Below the pieces are notes generated by a model that saw only the letters and a program-made list of their open reading frames with translations, did not search any database and was not told where the DNA came from. A stretch of DNA of 64,000 nucleotides from assembly GCF_963678975.1 (NCBI RefSeq), contig NC_089276.1:7403098-7467097 (forward strand). Reading direction: 5' to 3'. The translations under genes and the position numbers were made by a program. The stretch comes from Dysidea avara (lineage: Eukaryota > Porifera > Demospongiae > Dictyoceratida > Dysideidae). Positions 57,345-64,000 of this stretch are shown here, one piece after another. The first letter of the stretch is position 1, and each line of letters starts with the position of its first letter.

Positions 57345-57415
57345 TTTATGGTGCTGTGACAGGTACGTCGGCTATATTGTCATACCCCGCTACATTTATG
57401 GTGCTGTGGTAACCA

Positions 57416-60400
57416 ATGGCGGAAATAAAGAGACTGATCTCGTCTAGACGAGGATTCCGAGCGCATCTTACGAAGTTACTACAGAGTTTGACTGAGACTC
57501 TAACTAATGCGTCACAACCGCTCACTGAGGATAACATCGCCAGTTTGAAGGACCTCCACGAACAACTCCAGCGGAAACAAGAATTGATTTCAGGGCTAGA
57601 CGCCAAGATACTGGAAGCCACCACAAACGATGAGGAGATAGAAGCAGAAGTATTACAGACTGAAGAAGTAAACTCCTCCATATCCTCAGCTAAGGTGAAA
57701 ATCACTGAACGCCTTAGGTCAGTATCCACAACTACAGAAGGGCACACATCCCCTTACCATACATCACCTCCTCCTGCTGCGGTACCACAAGTAACTCGAT
57801 TACCCAAATTAGAGCTACCACAGTTTGCTGGCAACCCCCTTCATTGGCACTCCTTCTGGGACTGCTTCGAGGCGGCAATCCACAACAACACTTCTTTGAC
57901 CAGGGTGCAGAAACTTAGTTATCTTCGCGCACAGCTCTGTGGAGATGCTGCCCGTGTCATCGCTGGCTTCCAGTTGACAAACGATAGCTACACTGATTCA
58001 GTTACCTTGTTGAAGGAACGGTTTGGTCAGACCTACACACAAGTTGACGCCCACATGCAAGCTTTGATTGACACTCCTGCCCCAAGCAACACAGTCTCCA
58101 GCTTGCGAGAATTCTATGATTCTACTGAGGCACACATCCGTAGCCTGGCAACACTTGGGAAACCAGAGGACTCGTATGGCACTTTACTCATACCCATTCT
58201 CTTAGGAAAACTGCCCTCCCAAACCAAGAAGAATTTAATCAGATCACATGGCAGGAAGGAGTGGTCCATTACAGAATTACAAGCAGGTATTCTAAACGAA
58301 CTGTACATTCTTGAGATGGGATCAGCAGAACCACGCAGTTCCCCACCCCCACCTACTGCTTCATTTCTTGCAGGTACTAAGAAGTCCACCACAACTACTA
58401 AAGGCAAACCGCGGTGCCCATTCTGTGCAGGGTCACACATTCCTTCACTTTGTGAGTCATTCAAGGATCCAAAGCAACGCTGTGATATAGTACGACAGAA
58501 CAAACTTTGTTTTAATTGCCTAGGACACCATAGGGTGTCTCAGTGTAACTCTAGACATCGCTGCCACAACTGCCAGCGTAAACATCATACCAGCCTATGT
58601 ACTTCTAGGCAAGACAACCCTGCAGACCAATCTGGCCACTCTACAAGCACCGCACAGCAGAACACCACCCTACCTAGTCAGTCTGCCGTTGCTACCATTA
58701 CACACTCAACGGACACTGCCTCACTGTCAATGACCATCCCATCACCACAAAACAGTGTATGCCTTCTGAAAACAGCTGTGGCAACTGTCACAAATGGAAG
58801 CAACCTGACCAAGGCTAACCTGCTGTTTGATGAAGGTTCTCAGCGGTCATTCATCACTCAAGACCTAGCTAAGACCCTTGCTCTACAACCATTCCGTAAG
58901 GAAGACCTCACAGTTTCGTCATTCGGCGCACAGTGTCAAGTGAATCGTGAGGTGAATGTTGCTGTTATCAGTTTGCTTACCATGTCCGGCCAAGCCATAC
59001 CACTCACTGTACTTGTAGTACCTCGTATTGCAACACCTATACAGAACACAGTGACCTCCAGTGTTACTCGACTTCCACACCTCCGGAATCTCCCGCTGGC
59101 CCACCCACTGACCACTGACAAGGAATTTGACATCTCTATTTTAGTAGGGGCTGACCACTACTGGGACATTGTCGGAGACCGTGTTATAAGAGGTGATGGA
59201 CCAACTGCAGTTGAATCAAAGCTGGGTTACCTGCTATCTGGACCGGCTCCATTAACAACCGGACAATTTTTCACCAGTATCAACTGCGTCGTGATGTTGA
59301 CCACCCCCCCAAGTGAGTTCAACTTGGAGCGGTTTTGGGATCTAGAATCTGTGGGAGTAATCCCCACTGATGACAGTCTAGGAGACAATGTGCTGAACCA
59401 CTATATAACTTCGTGTGTTCAACGAGATCAGGGCGGAGCATATGTTGCCAGATTCCCCTGGAAACCAGACCACCCTGCACTTCCAACCAATGTAACTGTA
59501 GCCAAGCAGAGAACCCGCCAGCTAGTCAAGCGTCTATCCAAAAATCCTGATCTACTGACGACGTATCACCAAATCATAAGTGAGCAGGAGACTAGGGGCT
59601 TCATTGAACGAGTGGACAACCACTCCACATCACACTCTGGAGTACACTACATCCCACACCATGCTGTAGAAAAGGATTCTACAACAACGCCGATACGAAT
59701 TGTCTTTGACTGCAGTTGCCGTGAATCTGCCAACAGCCCCTGTCTTAATGATTGTCTGATAATAGGTTCAACATGTGATAATGATTTATGTGCAATTCTG
59801 ATTCGTTTTAGATCACATTGTTTCGGAATATCTACTGATATTGAGAAGGCCTTCCTTCACATACAGCTACATCCTGATGATAGGAACTATACCCGCTTTT
59901 TTTGGTTATCTGATCCAACAGATCCCTCAAGTCAACTTTGTGTGTACCGTTTCAAGGTAGTGCCCTTTGGAGCCACCAGCTCGCCATTCATGCTCAATGC
60001 AGTGCTTCAGTATCACCTCAGACAATACAGCACACCCGTATCACTTGATATGTGCTCCAACCTTTACGTCGACAACATCATTACTGGCTGTGATGTGGAG
60101 CAAGATGTGGTGAACTATTACCGAGAAGCAAGAGCCATCATGTGTGATGCCAGACTGAATCTCCGCAGCTGGTCCTCCAATAGTGTTGCACTGACCACAA
60201 TAGCCACCAAGGATAACACTGCCGAGAAAGCCGTATCAGTTAATATCTTGGGACTTCGTTGGATCCCTTGGTCAGACAAGCTCCACCTGGCTGCTAAACC
60301 ATCCATTCTAACTAATGACCACCTTGTGACCAAGCGGGAAGTTTTACAAGATCTCTCTAAAGTATTCGACCCCTTGGGATTTGTGGCACCAGTAGTAATT

Positions 60401-62818
60401 CGTGCCAAGATGCTGATGCAGACACTGTGGCAACTTAAGGTCACATGGGATGAGCCACTACAAGAGAACATCCAAGCCCAATGGAAGGACATTGCTGGTG
60501 ATCTTAAGACTGCAACAGCTTTCTCAGTAAGTAGATGTTACTTTATTGCACGCATGACATGTCCAGTTGTGCACTGTTTTGTTGATGCAAGCAAACATGC
60601 ATATGGTGCAGTAGTATTCCTCACCCAGGGCAATGAAGTGTCATTTGTAACAGCAAAGACCCGTGTGGCACCCTTGAAGACACTCACCATCCCACGTTTA
60701 GAGCTCATGGCAGCTCTGGTTGGCACTCGTCTGACACACTTTGTGATTGAGGCAATTCCTGTCTCTAATTCATTAGTTTTTATGTGGTCCGATAGTCAGA
60801 TTGTGCTCCACTGGATCAAGAGCCAGAAGCCTCTTCCGGTGTTCATACGGAACCGTACCACAGAAATTAATTCCTTATTACCAAGTGCCAATTGGAATTA
60901 CTGCCCTACTGCCGATAACCCGGCTGATCTTCTCTCAAGGGGTACCACTACCAAACTGCTTATGTCATCACACCTATGGCAACATGGCCCCAAGTGGCTC
61001 ACAACACCAGACTATTGGCCATCTCTTCAACCACCACATTTGTCACCAATGGTTTTGGCAGCAGCAGTGGCAACAGAGTTTGTGCCCATGAAGCAGGCAC
61101 CACCAGATCTTGGGCTACACTGTGCCATCTCTATTGATCGCCATAGTTCTCTTACCAAGTTACTGTCAGTCACTGCGTATGTCTACCGTTTTATAGATAA
61201 TCTCAGAACACAACCGCAGCAGAGGTTGAGTGGACCAGTCAATGCAGAGGAACTTCAACGGGTGAGCCTCAGGTGGATTAAGGATGCACAACAGTCCATC
61301 TACTGGAAGGAGATCAACAACCTCCAGATGACAACAAAGCAGCCTAAAACAGCTAGACTGTCACTTGTTCGACAATTACGGCTGTTCCTAGACTCAGATG
61401 GACTGCTACGCTGTGGTGGACGCATCCACAATGCTCCCGTTAGTGAGACTGCCAAGTTTCCTTTCCTGTTACCCCCAAAACATCCATTGTCAAGGCTGAT
61501 CATCCTAGACATACACATCAAGCTATGTCACTCAGGCACCAATGCAACCCTAACTGGTTTACGTCAATCCTTCTGGATTCCTGCTGCACGCCAGTATGTC
61601 AAGTCCATCCTACATCACTGTGTCACATGCCACAAGGTGAATGGAAGACTATATGCTGCACCTGACCCCCCTCCTTTGCCTCAACTGAGAACACAGGATG
61701 TCCACCCATTCACATTTACAGGAGTGGATTTCACTGGGGCCCTGTATGTACAACAAGGCAAGGAGGAGGTCAAGGTATATCTGTGTCTCTTCACTTGTGC
61801 CACTACACGTGCCGTCCACCTGGAGATAGTCCAGGACTTGACAGCTGATACGTTCTTGATGGCTTTTCGTAAGTTTGCAGGAAGAAGATCACTACCAACA
61901 ATCATGATGTCAGACAATGGTTCAACCTACCTATCAGCGGCATCAGAGCTACGTTCCCTAATGGAGTCACCAACAGTCAAGGAGGAACTTGGTAGAAGAA
62001 GTGTTTCATGGCGATTCATACCGAAGAGGGCCCCCTGGTTTGGGGGGTTCTGGGAACGATTGATTGGCCTATCCAAGTCTGCAATAAAGAAGGTTCTAGG
62101 AAGGAGGCATGTCTCACTGCTAACCTTAGAGACTATTACTGTAGAAGTAGAGGCTACACTCAATGACAGGCCACTCACGTTCGTCTCTTCTGAATTAGGT
62201 GATCCAGAACCCTTGACGCCTGCTCACCTTCTACACGGCCGCAGAATCACTTGCCTACCACATCAGTTGGTGGAGATGGATGAACTTATAGACCCAAGCT
62301 ACAGAGAGACTAGTCAACTTCAGAAGAAAGCCAAGGTCCAGGCAGCCATACTGAGAGATTTTCGCAAGAGGTGGTGTCATGAGTACTTAACAGCATTAAG
62401 GGAGTACCACAGGGCATCTGGGAACAACAAACAGAGTATAAGAGAAGGTGATGTAGTCGTTGTTCATGATGACACCCCTCGAGCAACTTGGAGAATGGCT
62501 GTAGTGACGGATTTGATTGCTGGAAGAGATGGGCTGATACGAGCTGCTGTAATACGCACTGCTAATGGGAACACGACCAGACCAATAACTAAGCTGTACC
62601 CATTAGAACTCAATGCAACAGAAGAGAAGGAACTAGGGGTGGAGAAGAGTCTTACTGCTACTACCAATTCAGATAACATTACTACTGATCCAGACAACTC
62701 TGGGAGTGAGCACAGTCGCCCACAGCGAGCTTCTGCAAGGAAGGCCACAGATCAAGTGAAGGAATGGGTCAGACTTCTTTCTGCCCCCCCGGAGGATGTC
62801 GTGGAGGAGGAACTGTAG
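57416..62818 (+). CDS. BEL/Pao gag-pol polyprotein
   Basis: One open frame of 1,800 residues. Parts in order: a gag region with the BEL-type LPKLELPQFAG segment (about 125-210); zinc knuckles (333-397) with CFNCLGHHRVSQC; an aspartic protease with LLFDEGSQRSF (about 470); a reverse transcriptase (about 750-900) with STDIEKAFLHI, PFGATSSPF and YVDN; RNase H (about 1055-1180) with CFVDASKHAYGA and DNPADLLSRG; an integrase (about 1360-1600) with an HHCC finger, GVDFTG, SDNGSTY and WERLIG; and a C-terminal KLYPLEL module typical of the group. The frame ends 22 bases inside the 3' LTR. No envelope-like frame follows. Confidence 0.95.
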   Translation: MAEIKRLISSRRGFRAHLTKLLQSLTETLTNASQPLTEDNIASLKDLHEQLQRKQELISGLDAKILEATTNDEEIEAEVLQTEEVNSSISSAKVKITERLRSVSTTTEGHTSPYHTSPPPAAVPQVTRLPKLELPQFAGNPLHWHSFWDCFEAAIHNNTSLTRVQKLSYLRAQLCGDAARVIAGFQLTNDSYTDSVTLLKERFGQTYTQVDAHMQALIDTPAPSNTVSSLREFYDSTEAHIRSLATLGKPEDSYGTLLIPILLGKLPSQTKKNLIRSHGRKEWSITELQAGILNELYILEMGSAEPRSSPPPPTASFLAGTKKSTTTTKGKPRCPFCAGSHIPSLCESFKDPKQRCDIVRQNKLCFNCLGHHRVSQCNSRHRCHNCQRKHHTSLCTSRQDNPADQSGHSTSTAQQNTTLPSQSAVATITHSTDTASLSMTIPSPQNSVCLLKTAVATVTNGSNLTKANLLFDEGSQRSFITQDLAKTLALQPFRKEDLTVSSFGAQCQVNREVNVAVISLLTMSGQAIPLTVLVVPRIATPIQNTVTSSVTRLPHLRNLPLAHPLTTDKEFDISILVGADHYWDIVGDRVIRGDGPTAVESKLGYLLSGPAPLTTGQFFTSINCVVMLTTPPSEFNLERFWDLESVGVIPTDDSLGDNVLNHYITSCVQRDQGGAYVARFPWKPDHPALPTNVTVAKQRTRQLVKRLSKNPDLLTTYHQIISEQETRGFIERVDNHSTSHSGVHYIPHHAVEKDSTTTPIRIVFDCSCRESANSPCLNDCLIIGSTCDNDLCAILIRFRSHCFGISTDIEKAFLHIQLHPDDRNYTRFFWLSDPTDPSSQLCVYRFKVVPFGATSSPFMLNAVLQYHLRQYSTPVSLDMCSNLYVDNIITGCDVEQDVVNYYREARAIMCDARLNLRSWSSNSVALTTIATKDNTAEKAVSVNILGLRWIPWSDKLHLAAKPSILTNDHLVTKREVLQDLSKVFDPLGFVAPVVIRAKMLMQTLWQLKVTWDEPLQENIQAQWKDIAGDLKTATAFSVSRCYFIARMTCPVVHCFVDASKHAYGAVVFLTQGNEVSFVTAKTRVAPLKTLTIPRLELMAALVGTRLTHFVIEAIPVSNSLVFMWSDSQIVLHWIKSQKPLPVFIRNRTTEINSLLPSANWNYCPTADNPADLLSRGTTTKLLMSSHLWQHGPKWLTTPDYWPSLQPPHLSPMVLAAAVATEFVPMKQAPPDLGLHCAISIDRHSSLTKLLSVTAYVYRFIDNLRTQPQQRLSGPVNAEELQRVSLRWIKDAQQSIYWKEINNLQMTTKQPKTARLSLVRQLRLFLDSDGLLRCGGRIHNAPVSETAKFPFLLPPKHPLSRLIILDIHIKLCHSGTNATLTGLRQSFWIPAARQYVKSILHHCVTCHKVNGRLYAAPDPPPLPQLRTQDVHPFTFTGVDFTGALYVQQGKEEVKVYLCLFTCATTRAVHLEIVQDLTADTFLMAFRKFAGRRSLPTIMMSDNGSTYLSAASELRSLMESPTVKEELGRRSVSWRFIPKRAPWFGGFWERLIGLSKSAIKKVLGRRHVSLLTLETITVEVEATLNDRPLTFVSSELGDPEPLTPAHLLHGRRITCLPHQLVEMDELIDPSYRETSQLQKKAKVQAAILRDFRKRWCHEYLTALREYHRASGNNKQSIREGDVVVVHDDTPRATWRMAVVTDLIAGRDGLIRAAVIRTANGNTTRPITKLYPLELNATEEKELGVEKSLTATTNSDNITTDPDNSGSEHSRPQRASARKATDQVKEWVRLLSAPPEDVVEEEL

Positions 62819-63050
62819 AACCTTTACATACACCTATTATGTAACACTATTAGTATGTTGCACGTATGCGGTTCACGTGATAAGAATCAGTTCGATTGTG
62901 GCATTAACACGAGGTGCTTGGCTTCACGACCAGTCTTGAATCCTCCCCTATTCCGCCGATCGTTAGTGGAACCTCGGCGTACTACAATTCTACCAACACA
63001 TTTTTGGTGCTGTGACAGGTACGTCGGCTATATTGTCATACCCCGCTACA
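62797..63050 (+). repeat. 3' LTR of the BEL element
   Basis: Identical by eye to 57091-57344. It is preceded by GGAGGA, a very short purine tract, and followed by the duplicated target CTTTT. Confidence 0.95.
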
Positions 63051-63470
63051 CTTTTTGAGAGCTTAAAGATAAATTTGCAACTCCTTCGTGGCGTTATCAC
63101 TCTTTGCAAGGTGATCACGTGATTAACATAATCATTTTATGCTGAAAAATACAGGGTCGGTCGGGCCCAAGAAACAAAAGATTTAGTTGAAGTGGCCTTA
63201 ACGTGAGCAGTCCCATGGGTCACTCATGGGAAGATTTTACGTACTTTACACTCACGTAAAATGCTGGTAGAAGGTAGGAAATCCATTTGAGAGCCTTACT
63301 CCTGGGAAGATTTTACGTAACTTCGTAAATCACATGATACTAACGCCACGTGATGCAAAGTAATCGCGTGAGCATTGTTAAAGGAAATTTCATGTTGCAA
63401 ATCACTTCATACAAAGGTCACGTGATGCAAACTAATCACGTGAGCATTGTTAAATGAGATTCCTTGTTAA
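63051..63470. other. No gene; right inverted arm and a 72-bp-spaced repeat pair
   Basis: The right arm of the split foldback lies at 63166-63197. Two copies of a 45-bp segment starting CACGTGATGCAAA and containing GTGAGCATTGTTAAA begin at 63347 and 63419. CATGGGAAGATTTTACGTA-type motifs occur at 63226 and 63303. Confidence 0.6.
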
Positions 63471-63473
63471 ACA

Positions 63474-64000
63474 GTTGATTGATTGATTGATTTTTTATTT
63501 AAGCTCAAATATTCGGCATAGCTGTTCTTCCATACAAGAGCGTACAAACAACAAAATTAATACAGAAAACAATTTACAAATACAGAAAACAATTTACAAC
63601 TACAATAAACACACAGGTACATACAATAATTTACAACTACAATAAACACACAGGTACAAAAGCAATAAGCAATAAGTAAACAAAAAAATACACATACAAT
63701 TTACACATCATTACACAATAGTAAATTATACACTGAGGAAGGAAAAGTGGAGGACAGAGCAACTTCATCAAGCAGATCACTCCACCAGTGCACAGCAGAA
63801 TGTCTAAACAGTTTCTTAGTAGAGGATAGTCTACAAAATGCTGGCTGAATAAATTTCTGAGAAGATTTAGTGTGATATTTATGATTAGTTCCAAATACTA
63901 CTGGAGGATCCAGCATAGTACCATCACCCATATAAATCTTGTGTAAGGCACACAAGCAGCGGTACTTAATTAAAGATGAGCCAGTTAAAATTGGCACGAT
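63474..64000 (-). pseudogene. LINE ORF2 C-terminal end, continues past the window
   Basis: The minus-strand frame from the window edge to 63701 reads through FGTNHKYHTKSSQKFIQPAF and RHSAVHWWSDLLDEVALSS, then stops. A 3' UTR follows with GCCGAATATTTGAGC and an AATCAATCAATCAA tail at 63474-63492. This is the end of another CR1/L2-type LINE. Its upstream part is outside the window, so its state is unknown. Confidence 0.65.

Larger units (their letters stand above)
57091..63050 (+). mobile_element. BEL/Pao LTR retrotransposon, looks whole, very young
   Basis: Two LTRs of 254 bp (57091-57344 and 62797-63050) begin TG and end CA and look identical by eye. A 5-bp target duplication CTTTT flanks the unit (57086-57090 and 63051-63055). 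The interior has one long gag-pol frame with BEL/Pao domain order. No breaks were noticed. Identical LTRs mean that the insertion is recent on the scale of this genome. Confidence 0.95.

Overview
The window looks like a piece of an animal genome, most likely a sponge or another early-branching marine invertebrate. The visible genes have short GT-AG introns (about 50-190 bases) and the DNA is AT-rich. The repeat content is a mix of Ginger1, DIRS-like, BEL/Pao, CR1/L2-type LINEs, hAT and many short foldback elements. No tRNA, rRNA, operon or bacterial signal was seen. The species is inferred from repeat style only. Almost everything that can be named is mobile DNA or its relics, and I could not establish an ordinary single-copy host gene. 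Layout, left to right: (1) 165-5774 is an apparently whole Ginger1 DNA transposon. It carries a 19-exon gene for a Gypsy-integrase-like transposase fused to a Ulp1-type cysteine protease and a PHD finger. (2) 5955-6420 is the C-terminal endonuclease piece of a reverse-transcriptase element. 7379-8367 is an intact two-exon reading frame that may be a retroelement ORF1. (3) 9801-12220 is a decayed DUF6589-type gene. (4) 12274-18530 is a 3.1 kb tandem duplication carrying two broken DIRS-like elements. (5) 21970-34700 is a nest of related 3 kb elements (copies A, B and C) whose ends are built from palindromes around ACGCGT, with several short elements inside them. (6) 34700-43018 is an 8.3 kb block that splits copy C. 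It contains about 4 kb of a 31-bp satellite, itself interrupted by a 646-bp element and a 1.97 kb foldback. (7) 43019-45277 is the rest of copy C, holding a stack of nested short elements. (8) 45747-49990 holds two LINEs meeting tail to tail; the minus-strand one is nearly full length. (9) 51693-55242 is a hAT-type element with inverted repeats of about 700 bp and an 8-bp target duplication, followed by a 443-bp hAT-type MITE. (10) 57091-63050 is a BEL/Pao LTR retrotransposon with LTRs identical by eye, inserted between two inverted 32-bp arms. A further LINE end reaches the window edge. The window is best read as layered insertions. Target-site duplications, and in several cases a second copy that shows the empty site, fix the borders and order of insertion. 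The one element that stands out as a possible functional system is the Ginger1 transposon. Its gene keeps every expected catalytic residue across 19 exons, and its ends carry clustered copies of a 16-bp palindrome that could be transposase binding sites.
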